From the NCBI GenBank assembly GCA_018780145.1, contig JADMKA010000146.1:37290-101289 (forward strand): DNA of 64,000 nt, read 5' to 3'. Both the position numbers and the translations under genes were made by a program. The notes below the pieces were generated by a model. That model saw only the letters and a list, made by a program, of their open reading frames with translations, ran no database searches and was not told where the DNA came from. The DNA comes from Vitreoscilla sp. (lineage in GTDB: Bacteria; Pseudomonadota; Gammaproteobacteria; Burkholderiales; Burkholderiaceae_C). Below, piece by piece: positions 8,211 to 16,131 of the stretch (position 1 is the stretch's first letter; each line of letters begins with the position of its first letter).

Positions 8211-9545
8211 TCAGCGTTGCGGCATGTCTTTGGCCGAGTAGCCGAGGCTGACGGTGGCGTCGGCCGGGATCGGCGGCATGCTGGCGTTCCAGCGCTCCCA
8301 GTCGTCGCGCAGGCCGGCCAGCAGATCGCCCTCGTGCGGGCCGCGGTTGGCGCGCTCGCGCTCGTCGGCGTCGATGTCGAAGAGGTAGTCGTGGCCGTCC
8401 ACGCGCAGGTACTTCCATCGGCCCTGCCGCAGGGCGCGCTGGCCGCGGTGGTTCATGCGCCAGTGCATCGGCCGCTCGAACTCCGCCTCGCCGCGCAGCA
8501 GGCCGAGCAGCGAGACGCCGTCGAGCGGGGCCTCGGCCGGTGCGGCGGTACCGGCGGCGTCGATGGCGGTGGCTGTCCAGTCCATGGTCAGACAGTGCTG
8601 GCGGCTGACACGGCCTGGCGCAATGACGGCGGGCCACTGGGCGATCCAGGGCACGCGGATGCCGCCCTCGGTCAGGTCCATCTTGCCGCCCACCAGTGGC
8701 CAGTTGTCGGAGAAGCGCTCGCCGCCGTTGTCGCTGGTGAAGATCACGAGGGTGTTCTCCAGTGCGCCTTGGGCGGCGAGGGCGGCGAGCACCCGGCCGA
8801 TGCCTTCGTCCATGTGGTGGATCATGCGCCGGTAGGTGTGGATGTTGCCGCCGTGCAGGTGGAACAGCTTGTCGCCCAGTTCCGCGGAGACCGCGGCGTC
8901 GTCGCGGGTCTCCCAGGGCCAATGGGGCGCGGTGTAGTGCAGGCTGAGCAGGAAGGGGGCGTCGCCGCCGGCCGTGCGCCCGATGTAGTCCACCGCCCGC
9001 TGCGTGATCAGGTCGGTCAGGTAGCCGATGTCCTGCACCTCCTCCTCGCCCTCCCAGAGGTCGTGGGCGCCGGTGTTGGTGCAGTGGCTGAAGTAGTCGA
9101 CCCCGCCGGACATGGGGCCGTAGAACTCCTCGTAGCCGGAGCGCAGCGGGCCGAAGTGGGGCGGGTATCCAAGGTGCCACTTGCCCACCAGCGCGGTTCG
9201 GTAGCCCACGGCCCGCAACAGGGACGGCAGGCTCGCGTGCCCGGGGGGCAGGCCCAGCGTGGTGCTGCCGCGCGAGCGGCTGTTGATCGGCTCCTCGGCC
9301 GCGCCGCGCAGGCGGTACTGGTAGCGCCCGGTCATCAGCGCGAAGCGGGTCGGCGAGCAGACCGGCGAGTTCGAATAGCCCTGGGTGAAACGGATGCCTG
9401 CCGCGGCCATTCCGTCGAGCACCGGCGACACCGGGCCGAAAGCAGCAGGCCGCCCGCCATAGCAGCCGAGATCCGCGTAGCCCAGGTCGTCGGCCACGAT
9501 GAAGACGATGTTGGGGCGTTGTCCGGGCTGATCACGAGTTGCCAT
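8211..9545 (-). CDS. Sulfatase (arylsulfatase family)
   Basis: A 444-residue alkaline-phosphatase-fold sulfatase. The formylglycine site is CSPTR with Cys63, the form matured by an FGE/SUMF1-type enzyme. Metal ligands Asp19 and Asp20 are seen in FIVADDLGYADLG, with SDNG further on for the second acidic pair. No signal peptide is apparent, so a cytosolic enzyme acting on imported sulfate esters is possible. The frame is open upstream, but the ATG at 9545 precedes the conserved PNIVFIVADD strand by a normal distance. It precedes the Bug receptor and is divergent from a LysR regulator: a small sulfate-ester locus. No maturase is visible here. Confidence 0.88.
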   Translation of the reverse strand: MATRDQPGQRPNIVFIVADDLGYADLGCYGGRPAAFGPVSPVLDGMAAAGIRFTQGYSNSPVCSPTRFALMTGRYQYRLRGAAEEPINSRSRGSTTLGLPPGHASLPSLLRAVGYRTALVGKWHLGYPPHFGPLRSGYEEFYGPMSGGVDYFSHCTNTGAHDLWEGEEEVQDIGYLTDLITQRAVDYIGRTAGGDAPFLLSLHYTAPHWPWETRDDAAVSAELGDKLFHLHGGNIHTYRRMIHHMDEGIGRVLAALAAQGALENTLVIFTSDNGGERFSDNWPLVGGKMDLTEGGIRVPWIAQWPAVIAPGRVSRQHCLTMDWTATAIDAAGTAAPAEAPLDGVSLLGLLRGEAEFERPMHWRMNHRGQRALRQGRWKYLRVDGHDYLFDIDADERERANRGPHEGDLLAGLRDDWERWNASMPPIPADATVSLGYSAKDMPQR

Positions 9546-9647
9546 GTCCACTCCTGCGCTGTGCTTCTGAGGCGAGCCGAATGTAGACCCGAAGGCAGCG
9601 CACCGGTAGTAGCACAATGCACCGAGCGATAACCAGATGGCATCGGA

Positions 9648-10550
9648 ATGACGCTCCAGCAGATCGCCGACTTTCTCGCGGTGGCACAGCACGGCAGCCT
9701 GCACGGCGCGGCGCGCGCCACCGGGCAGAGCCAGCCCGCGCTGACCAAGTCGCTGCGCCGCCTGGAGGCCGATCTCGGCGCAGCGCTGTTCGACCGCAAC
9801 GCGCGCGGCATGCAGGCCAACGAGTTCGGCAAGCGCTTCCTGATCCATGCCCGGCGGGTGCATGCGGAGAGCGAACGCGCCCGCGACTCGATGGCACAGC
9901 TGCTGGGTGAACGCCAGGGCCGTGTCGAGTTCGGGATCTCGGTGGCGGCGTCACTGCTGCTGGCGCCGTCGGCCGTCAAGCGCTTCCGCCGCGCCTTCCC
10001 CGAGGTCGAACTGCGCAGCCGCAGTGGGCTGTACCACTCACTGGTGACGCCACTGCGCGACGGGCAGCTCGATTTCGTGATCTGCCCCGAGCCGGTCGGC
10101 GTCTCCGACCCTGCCCTCGCGATGCGCATGCTGATCCAGAGCCAGATGGTGCTGGTCGGCCGGCGCGACCACCCGCAGGCCAAGGTACGCAGCCTGCAGG
10201 CTTTGCAGCAGGCCGCCTTCTCCGTGGCCGCACCGCGGGGCCAGCCCGGGGGCGGCATCTACCAGATGTTCGAGCGCGCCGGCCTGGGCCCGCCGCGGGT
10301 GGAACTGCACACCGACGGCCTGATGGACACCGTGGCCTTCGTGGCCGGCAGCGATTGCCTCGCGCTTCTGCCGGCGGCGCTGATGCGCAGCGGCCTGCTG
10401 AAGGAGCGTCTGGTGGCGATACCGATCACCGAGGAACCGCCCACCTACACCGTGGGCCTGTTCCAGCGCGCCGCGGTTCCCCTCACGCCGGCTGCGGCCG
10501 AACTGGCCACGCAGTTCGAGCGCGAAGCGGCCTACCTGCGTCGCGGCTGA
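9648..10550 (+). CDS. LysR-family transcriptional regulator
   Basis: A 300-residue LTTR. The winged helix-turn-helix covers about 1-60 (FLAVAQHGSLHGAARATGQ, then PALTKSLRRLEADLGAALF), followed by the linker helix and a periplasmic-binding-like effector domain (90-295). It is divergent from the sulfatase-Bug pair across a 102-bp gap, the classic LTTR layout, so it probably controls those genes in response to a sulfate ester or its product. I could not pick out a convincing T-N11-A operator in the gap. The ribosome site before the ATG at 9648 is weak (GGA). Confidence 0.88.
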   Translation: MTLQQIADFLAVAQHGSLHGAARATGQSQPALTKSLRRLEADLGAALFDRNARGMQANEFGKRFLIHARRVHAESERARDSMAQLLGERQGRVEFGISVAASLLLAPSAVKRFRRAFPEVELRSRSGLYHSLVTPLRDGQLDFVICPEPVGVSDPALAMRMLIQSQMVLVGRRDHPQAKVRSLQALQQAAFSVAAPRGQPGGGIYQMFERAGLGPPRVELHTDGLMDTVAFVAGSDCLALLPAALMRSGLLKERLVAIPITEEPPTYTVGLFQRAAVPLTPAAAELATQFEREAAYLRRG

Positions 10551-10585
10551 GACCGGGCCAGGCCCCAGGGCGCGACAATCGCGCC

Positions 10586-10843
10586 ATGACCACGCCACCC
10601 GCCCAAGCGCGCAACCCCCTGCATGGCGTGACCCTGGAGGCCATGCTCACGGCCCTGGTGGCGCATTACGGTTGGCCGGGCCTGGCCGATCGCATCGCGC
10701 TGCGCTGCTTTTCCAGCGAGCCCAGCATCAACTCCAGCCTGAAGATGCTGCGCAAGACGCCCTGGGCGCGCGAGAAGGTGGAGGGGCTCTACCTGTACAT
10801 GCTGCGCGAGCAGCGCCGCAGCCCACCGGCCCCGCCGCGATGA
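10586..10843 (+). CDS. VF530-family (DUF2132) small DNA-binding protein
   Basis: An 85-residue protein with the whole VF530 signature: NPLHGVTLEAMLTALV, HYGW, and SSLKMLRKTPWAREKVEGLY. The structure of Vibrio fischeri VF530 showed a double-stranded-DNA-binding fold; the cellular role is unknown. The frame is open well upstream, but the ATG at 10586 fits the family length. Its stop overlaps the start of the metallopeptidase gene (ATGA), so the two are translationally coupled. Confidence 0.83.
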   Translation: MTTPPAQARNPLHGVTLEAMLTALVAHYGWPGLADRIALRCFSSEPSINSSLKMLRKTPWAREKVEGLYLYMLREQRRSPPAPPR

Positions 10844-11385
10844 CCGGCGCACCGCCCCGGCTGAAGTACCTGGCCGGCTACCCGCCTGAGTTGCTGGCAC
10901 AGGTTCATGCGTTGATCGCCGAAGGCCGCCTGGCGCGGACGCTGAGCGAGCGCTACGAGGCCCAGACCCACACCGTGCGCACCGATGGCGCCCTGTTCGA
11001 CTACGTGGGCGAGCTGAAAAGCCGCTACCTGCGCAACGCCGAGCCGTTGTCCAAGGTGATGTACGACAACAAGCTGCACATCATCCAGAACGCGCTGGGC
11101 ACGCACACCGCGGTGTCACGGGTGCAGGGCGGCAAGCTCAAGGCCAAGCGCGAGATCCGCATCGCCAGCCTGTTCCGCGAGGCGCCGGCGCCGTTCCTGA
11201 AGATGATCGCTGTGCACGAGCTGGCGCACCTGAAGGAACGCGAGCACGGCAAGGCCTTCTACGCGCTGTGCACCCACATGGAGCCGGGCTACCACCAGTT
11301 GGAGTTCGACGTGCGGCTGTGGCTGACAGCGCGCGAGTTGCCGGTGCTGGGCCCGGATTCACCCGCTCAAGACGGGCGGCGGTAG
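10840..11385 (+). CDS. YgjP-like M48-type metallopeptidase
   Basis: A 181-residue protein of the DUF45/YgjP-like zincin family. The zinc motif HELAH (126-130) is followed by His136 in KEREHGKAF, and the C-terminal block HMEPGYHQLEFDVRLWL is typical. No membrane segment or signal peptide is seen. YgjP-like proteins are often encoded beside nucleic-acid genes; the substrate is unknown. It overlaps the VF530 gene by four bases (ATGA) and its last 19 bases overlap the 3' end of the convergent hypothetical gene. Confidence 0.83.
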   Translation: MTGAPPRLKYLAGYPPELLAQVHALIAEGRLARTLSERYEAQTHTVRTDGALFDYVGELKSRYLRNAEPLSKVMYDNKLHIIQNALGTHTAVSRVQGGKLKAKREIRIASLFREAPAPFLKMIAVHELAHLKEREHGKAFYALCTHMEPGYHQLEFDVRLWLTARELPVLGPDSPAQDGRR

Positions 11386-11855
11386 CCGCTTTCGATCCAG
11401 GATCCGGCGCTCGCGGCCGTGAGCCTGAACTGTGCCGCCACTCGAACCGACGCCAGGGTGTCGCCGCCCGCATCGAGCGCGCTCAGCATGGCGTAGGGGT
11501 CGTCGTCGTCGGGCACGATGTCCAGCATCACCGTGATGCGCTCGGTGGGCGTCTCCACGGTGACCTGCTTGTGCAGCATCGCGTGGCGCTGCTGCTCGTG
11601 CCGGCGGATCACTTCGGCGGCGGTCTTCACCAGGGTGTTGAAGGCGGCGGTGTCCAGCGGCTTGGGGTTCTTCTTGTCGCGGCCCATGGTCCACGGCCCG
11701 ACGAGCGCCGGCTCGGCCTCGCCCTGCAGGTACATCTCCACCGCCCAGCCGTCGTCGTCCTCGTTCTTGACGACCTTGGCGGTCCAGCCGTTGTCGCGCC
11801 ACAGGCGCGGCTCGTGCAGGGCTTCGGGGGTGTCGGTGTCGTCGATGTCGGTCAT
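11367..11855 (-). CDS. Conserved hypothetical protein, acidic
   Basis: I do not recognise a named family for this 162-residue soluble protein. It has an acidic N-terminus (MTDIDDTDTPEAL), then LWRDNGWTAKVVKNEDDDGW, which reads like a compact alpha/beta domain, a central GPWTMGRDKKNPKPLD segment, and an acidic DIVPDDDDPYAM stretch. No signal peptide or membrane helix is present. Codon use matches its neighbours, supporting a real gene. It is convergent with the YgjP-like gene (19-bp tail overlap) and divergent from the amine oxidase. Confidence 0.65.
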   Translation of the reverse strand: MTDIDDTDTPEALHEPRLWRDNGWTAKVVKNEDDDGWAVEMYLQGEAEPALVGPWTMGRDKKNPKPLDTAAFNTLVKTAAEVIRRHEQQRHAMLHKQVTVETPTERITVMLDIVPDDDDPYAMLSALDAGGDTLASVRVAAQFRLTAASAGSWIESGYRRPS

Positions 11856-11928
11856 GGGGGAATCTTACCGGCACGCCCGGCGACGACGGCGATGGCGCGC
11901 CGGGGCCGGGTTGCGGACAATGCGCGCC

Positions 11929-13500
11929 ATGACCGAACACCCCCTCGTCATTGCCGGCGGCGGCATCGCCGGCCTGTACTGCGCACGTCGCCTGGACGAG
12001 GCCGGGCACCGGCTGCTGATCCTGGAGACGGCCTCCGACCGCTGGGGTGGCCGCATCGAGACCGAGGAACTCGACGGCTTCATCGCCGAGATGGGCCCGA
12101 TGCGCTTCGAGCCGACGCTGCAACCGCGCTTCGCCGCACTGTGCGACGAGCTGGGCGTGGGCCTGGTGCCCTTCGCCGGCCCGGCCGCCGGCGGCGCCAC
12201 CGCGCTCGACGAGGACCTGCCGCCCGAGGAACAGGGCCTGAACTCGCTGGACCTGTTGCGGCGCGGGATCATGCTGATCATGGGCCGCCAACCCGATGAC
12301 CAGGCCTGGATCGATGGCCTGACCGAGGCCGACTACACGCGCCTTCGCAAGCACGCCCAGCTGCACGGCCAGCCGCTGTGGGCCACCGGCTTCTGGAACG
12401 CGCTGTCGGCGCAGGGCATCCTCAGCCATGGGGCGCTGGTGAAGCTGCGCGACACCGGGACCTTCTATCACATGATCCCGGAGAACCTGAACGCCATCGA
12501 GTGGATCGTCTGGTGGCTGCGGGCGCTCAAGACGGTGGGCCGCGAGCTGGCCAGCATCGCCGGCGGCTCGGCCAGGCTCACCGAGGGCCTGCTGGCCGAC
12601 CTGCGCCGCCACCCGAACGTGACGCTGGCGGGCGGCCACACGCTGCTGGGCTTTCGGCCGGCCGACCTCGGCAGCTCGACCCTGCTGCTCGACGTGCGCA
12701 CGCAAAGCGGGGTGACCCAGATTGCCACCGAGCGCCTGATCCTGGCCTTGCCGCGGCTGCCGCTGGTCAAGCTGGGCCACCACCTGCCGCAGCACATCGC
12801 GCAGCAGCTCGACAGCGTCAACGGCTTCCCGATGCTGAAGGTCTTCCTGGTCAGCAACGCGCCCTGGTGGGACCACGACCAGCCGCCGCAGCAGCACGCC
12901 GACTGCATGCCCACCCGCGAGGTGCACTACTTCCGCCGCCCGCGCGACGCAGACCCGGACGGCCACGGCATGGTGCTGCTCTACATGGACCGCCCGTCCA
13001 CCGAGTTCTGGCGCCACTATGTCATCGAGACGCAGCGCCACGACCGCGCCGAGGTGGACCAGAACGGCCGCATCGTGGATGCCTTCGCGTTGTTCGTCGC
13101 CCGCGACGTCAAGCGGGCCCTGGCGGCCACCGCGGCCAACGGCGACACCGGCGTGCGGCTGACCGAGCAGGCGCGGCGCCTGTTCGGGCACATGACACTG
13201 GCCGAAGCCACCGCCTATGTGCGCCAGTCCATCGTCACCTACGGCATCCGCGACTGGGCGCGGGCGCCCTACGGCGCGGCCAACCACGGCTGGCAGCCCG
13301 GCGTGCGCTCCTGGAAGGTGATGGAGTCGTTCCAGGCCTTCGATTTCGGCAGCGGTGCCCGCAACCTGCACATCGTCGGCGAGGCCTACTCGGATTACCA
13401 GGGTTTCATCGAGGGCTCGCTGAACAGCGCCGAACGGGCGCTGCGGACGATTCCAGCGCCGGAACTGCCGTCGCCCGATCCCGAAGGCCAGGGCGAGTAG
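11929..13500 (+). CDS. FAD-dependent flavin amine oxidase family protein
   Basis: A 523-residue flavoprotein. The N-terminal dinucleotide fold is VIAGGGIAGLYCARRLDEAG with the acidic end of strand 2 in LILE. The amine-oxidase RWGGRIE motif follows, and the C-terminal FAD segment is NLHIVGEAYSDYQGFIEGS. The closest general description is an L-amino-acid or monoamine oxidase-like enzyme; the substrate is not readable. No signal peptide is seen, so it is cytosolic. The start is the ATG at 11929, where the conserved flavin fold begins. Its last 106 bases overlap the convergent amidase gene, and its final 30 or so residues lie beyond the conserved domain. Confidence 0.83.
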   Translation: MTEHPLVIAGGGIAGLYCARRLDEAGHRLLILETASDRWGGRIETEELDGFIAEMGPMRFEPTLQPRFAALCDELGVGLVPFAGPAAGGATALDEDLPPEEQGLNSLDLLRRGIMLIMGRQPDDQAWIDGLTEADYTRLRKHAQLHGQPLWATGFWNALSAQGILSHGALVKLRDTGTFYHMIPENLNAIEWIVWWLRALKTVGRELASIAGGSARLTEGLLADLRRHPNVTLAGGHTLLGFRPADLGSSTLLLDVRTQSGVTQIATERLILALPRLPLVKLGHHLPQHIAQQLDSVNGFPMLKVFLVSNAPWWDHDQPPQQHADCMPTREVHYFRRPRDADPDGHGMVLLYMDRPSTEFWRHYVIETQRHDRAEVDQNGRIVDAFALFVARDVKRALAATAANGDTGVRLTEQARRLFGHMTLAEATAYVRQSIVTYGIRDWARAPYGAANHGWQPGVRSWKVMESFQAFDFGSGARNLHIVGEAYSDYQGFIEGSLNSAERALRTIPAPELPSPDPEGQGE

Positions 13501-14903
13501 GCCCCGAGCACCTGCTCGATGGACAAGCCGAGCGCCAGCAGCCGCCGGTCGCGGCCGGGCAGCGCGTCCAGCTCGATGCCAACCGGCAAGCCGCCGGCGG
13601 TCAAGCCGACCGGCAACACCAGGCAGGCCATGCTGGCGCAGGTCCCCAGCGCATTGTTGCGCCCCAGCGCAATGTGGGCCGGGACCGGCCGGCCGCCAAT
13701 CAGGATCTCGTCGTCGGCGTCCAGTGGCGGCGCCGGGCACAACACCGGCGGCAGGATCAGCGCCTCCAGCACATGCTCGCGGTACAGCTGTGCAAGGTCT
13801 GCGACCAGCACTTTGCGTTGGCGCAGCGCCTGCTCGTAGGCGTGCCGCGGGACACCGTTCGGTGGCAGCACCGCCTCTGCCAGGGTCTCGGCGATGTTGG
13901 GCGAGACCTGGGCAAGGACCTGCTCGACGGTGATGCCGGCGCCGTGTTCGGCGAGGAAGGCCGCCATGCTGGCCAGCAGCTCGTGGCCGATGATGGCCAT
14001 CGAGATGCCCATGCCGGCCTGGATCGATGGCGGGATGTCGACACGCACCAAGGTCGCGCCCGCGTCCTGCAATCGGCTCAACGCGCGGGCGGTCAGGCGC
14101 TCGACCTCGGCGTCCAGCCCGTCGAAGAAGTGGTTTGCGGGCACACCGAGGCGAACGCCCTTCAGCGGGGCCGGAACGACCGCTTCATGGTCACCGGTCG
14201 CCGCCGCGTCGAACAGCGCAAGCTCGGCCACCGTGCGCGCCAGCGGCCCGAGTTGGTCGAACTTGTCGAGCGTCATTGGCATCACACCCCGGACCGGGTA
14301 ACGCCCGTAGGTCGGCCGCAGGCCGGCCAGGCTGCACAGCGCAGCGGGCACGCGGATGGAGCCGTGCGTGTCCTCCGCCACAGCCAAGGGGGCGGCGTGC
14401 GCGGCTACAGCCACCGCCGAGCCGCCGCTGCTGCCACCTGGGCTTCGGCTGGTGTCGAAAGGGTTGTGCACCGCGCCGAAGGCCATGTTGTGCGAGGTCC
14501 AGCCAAAGGACAGCTCGTGCAGATTCGTCTTGCCCATCAGCAGCGCACCCTGAGCGAACAGCCGCTGCAGCAACTCAGCATCGTCGCGCGGCCGGAAGCT
14601 CTGCAGTGCGGGCGTGCCGTTCGAGGTGGGCAGTGCCCGGGTGTTGACGCTGTCCTTCACCGGTATCGGCAGGCCATGCAGCAGCCCCAGCGCAGCGCCC
14701 GAGGCGCGATACTGGTCCGCAGCGCGCGCGGCCTGCAGCACCATCTCGCGGTCCAGCGTGCGAAACGCGTTCAGCGGCTCGGTCGCTGCGGCGCGGTCCA
14801 GCAGGGCGCGGGCGTAGTCTTCTGCACGGATGTCGCCACCGCGCATCGCCGCGATGGCGGCCACAGCGCTCAGGTTCGTCAGAGGGGATTCATCGGTGGC
14901 CAT
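13395..14903 (-). CDS. Amidase (amidase-signature family)
   Basis: A 502-residue amidase-signature hydrolase. The Ser-cisSer-Lys triad is visible as Lys in PIPVKDSVNT, Ser in PGGSSGGSA and Ser in DTHGSIRVPA. The arrangement and the MPMTLDKFDQLGPLART block resemble indoleacetamide and mandelamide hydrolases, but the amide substrate is a guess. I chose the ATG at 14903 (MATDESPLTNLSA); a start at 14960 would add 19 weakly conserved residues. The C-terminal 35 or so residues past SIEQVLGA are encoded opposite the end of the amine oxidase gene, an unusually long convergent overlap of 106 bp. Confidence 0.87.
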   Translation of the reverse strand: MATDESPLTNLSAVAAIAAMRGGDIRAEDYARALLDRAAATEPLNAFRTLDREMVLQAARAADQYRASGAALGLLHGLPIPVKDSVNTRALPTSNGTPALQSFRPRDDAELLQRLFAQGALLMGKTNLHELSFGWTSHNMAFGAVHNPFDTSRSPGGSSGGSAVAVAAHAAPLAVAEDTHGSIRVPAALCSLAGLRPTYGRYPVRGVMPMTLDKFDQLGPLARTVAELALFDAAATGDHEAVVPAPLKGVRLGVPANHFFDGLDAEVERLTARALSRLQDAGATLVRVDIPPSIQAGMGISMAIIGHELLASMAAFLAEHGAGITVEQVLAQVSPNIAETLAEAVLPPNGVPRHAYEQALRQRKVLVADLAQLYREHVLEALILPPVLCPAPPLDADDEILIGGRPVPAHIALGRNNALGTCASMACLVLPVGLTAGGLPVGIELDALPGRDRRLLALGLSIEQVLGAYSPWPSGSGDGSSGAGIVRSARSALFSEPSMKPW

Positions 14904-14991
14904 GGCCGGAGCTCCTGGTGCGTCGAGACCCGCAGGCGCGCCCACGCCCACCGCCGTCACTGCGTCACGCCGGGCCTTGGCCCGAATGGTG

Positions 14992-15015
14992 CTTGTTCAA
15001 GCTATCACGAACAAG
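14992..15015 (+). promoter_or_regulatory. Inverted repeat overlapping the Shine-Dalgarno of the QueT/YhhQ-type gene
   Basis: CTTGTTC (14992-14998) and GAACAAG (15009-15015) form a perfect 7-bp inverted repeat with a 10-base spacer. The right arm overlaps the ribosome site AAGGGG (15013-15018), 5 bases before the ATG at 15024. As RNA it could hide the site; as DNA it could bind a dimeric repressor. It does not match the preQ1 riboswitch classes. Confidence 0.5.
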
Positions 15016-15023
15016 GGGCCTCC

Positions 15024-15731
15024 ATGAAAGCGCCGCGCAGCTTCAAGTACTACGACTTCATCATGGCCGCCTTCGTGTGCGTGCTGCTGTGCTCCAACCT
15101 GATCGGTGCGGCCAAGGCGGCGACACTGGACCTGCCGCTGCTCGGCACGGTGACCTTCGGTGCCGACCTGATGTTCTTCCCGCTGTCCTACATCTTCGGG
15201 GACATCCTGACCGAGGTGTATGGCTACGGGCGCGACCGGCGTGTGGTTTGGGCCGGCTTCGGCGCGCTGATCTTCGCGGCTTTCATGGCCTACGTGGTGG
15301 TGAACCTGCCGCCCGCCAAGAACGAGTTCATGGCGGTCTACCAGACGCAGATCGAAGGGGTGTTCGGCAACACCTGGCGCATCGTCGCCGGCTCGATGAT
15401 CGCGTTCTGGTGCGGCAGCTTCGCCAACAGCTTCGTGATGGCCAAGATGAAGATCCTCACCCAGGGCAGGTACCTGTGGATGCGCACCATCGGCTCGACG
15501 ATCGTCGGCCAGTTCGTCGACACCAGCCTGTTCTTCGTGATCGCCTTCTGGGGCATCTGGCCGCAGGAGCAGCTGATCGCCGTCACCATCACCCAGTACC
15601 TGTTCAAGACCTCTTGGGAGGCGCTGATGACGCCTCTCACCTACCGCGCGGTGTCGTTCCTGAAGCGGGTGGAGGGCGAGGACTACTACGACCGCGACAC
15701 CAACTTCTCGCCCTTCCACCTGAAGGCGTGA
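15024..15731 (+). CDS. yhhQ: Queuosine precursor transporter (YhhQ/VUT family)
   Basis: A 235-residue inner-membrane protein with about six hydrophobic segments. The family blocks are clear: FPLSYIFGDILTEVYGYG, FWCGSFANSFVMAKMK, GSTIVGQFVDTSLFF and FKTSWEALMTPLTY. Family members import queuine or preQ0/preQ1 for the tRNA modification queuosine. The start is the ATG at 15024 behind AAGGGG. The gene is divergent from the amidase and is followed 2 bases after its stop by copy 2 of the 84-bp structured repeat. Confidence 0.9.
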   Translation: MKAPRSFKYYDFIMAAFVCVLLCSNLIGAAKAATLDLPLLGTVTFGADLMFFPLSYIFGDILTEVYGYGRDRRVVWAGFGALIFAAFMAYVVVNLPPAKNEFMAVYQTQIEGVFGNTWRIVAGSMIAFWCGSFANSFVMAKMKILTQGRYLWMRTIGSTIVGQFVDTSLFFVIAFWGIWPQEQLIAVTITQYLFKTSWEALMTPLTYRAVSFLKRVEGEDYYDRDTNFSPFHLKA

Positions 15732-15733
15732 AA

Positions 15734-15817
15734 CTGGGGCACCCGGTGCCGGAATACCGGCCCCACCCGCCGGGCGGGTGCTCAGCCGGCTTGGGAGCGG
15801 CCCGGCGCTCGGCTGAG
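15734..15817 (+). repeat. 84-bp structured intergenic repeat, copy 2
   Basis: The second copy of the element at 947-1030, same orientation relative to the upstream gene. The long-range stem CTCAGCCG (15781-15788) / CGGCTGAG (15810-15817) is perfect here, where copy 1 has a G:U pair. It lies between the yhhQ stop and the stop of the convergent 100-aa gene at 15829. Its function is unknown; a bidirectional terminator or transcript-end structure is the simplest reading. Confidence 0.85.
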
Positions 15818-15828
15818 AGATGGCGGGC

Positions 15829-16131
15829 TCAACCCCCGCCGCGCTGCAGGAACAGGTCAAAGTAGCGCAGGAAATGCGCGCGCTCTTCGTCGCTCAGCGA
15901 ACCGGCAAAACGGTAGTGCACCTGCATCCGAGGCATGCGCATGAGAGCGATGCGGCGCTCAGGCAGCACCTGCCACCGCAGATGGAGTTGGCCGCCATCG
16001 CCAATGGTGACCCGGGCCTCGCCGGGCGGGCCCAGCGTCAGCCGGTGCGGGCCGACGGCGCCGGGCAGGCAGCGCAGCCAGTCGGACTCCGTGCTGCCGT
16101 GCTCCCGCTCGAATTCGCTGTTGCTATCCAC
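15829..16131 (-). CDS. Hypothetical protein at the end of the tungsten enzyme operon
   Basis: A 100-residue soluble protein I do not recognise. The N-terminus is acidic (MDSNSEFEREHGSTESDWLRCLPG), the middle is beta-rich (HRLTLGPPGEARVTIGDGG, LHLRWQVLPERRI), and a C-terminal helix (SDEERAHFLRYFDLFLQRG) closes it. Its start overlaps the end of the MoaD-like gene by 8 bases, so it is translated in the same operon. That coupling suggests an accessory role in AOR maturation or simple hitchhiking; nothing in the sequence separates these. It has no cysteine motif (one Cys only) and no signal peptide. Confidence 0.65.
   Translation of the reverse strand: MDSNSEFEREHGSTESDWLRCLPGAVGPHRLTLGPPGEARVTIGDGGQLHLRWQVLPERRIALMRMPRMQVHYRFAGSLSDEERAHFLRYFDLFLQRGGG

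Noticed and set aside
7758..9632. 624-codon open frame on the plus strand opposite the sulfatase and Bug genes
   Set aside because: It spans two real genes and their gap, with antisense-type composition.
12378..13500. A large gene reading through the oxidase and amidase into the transporter on the plus strand
   Set aside because: The frame lies out of phase with the amine oxidase and antisense to the amidase; only the portion from 15024 encodes a recognisable protein.
14904..15023. preQ1 riboswitch upstream of the queuosine-precursor transporter
   Set aside because: The leader lacks the pseudoknot-forming A-rich tail and conserved loop; only a simple dyad is present.
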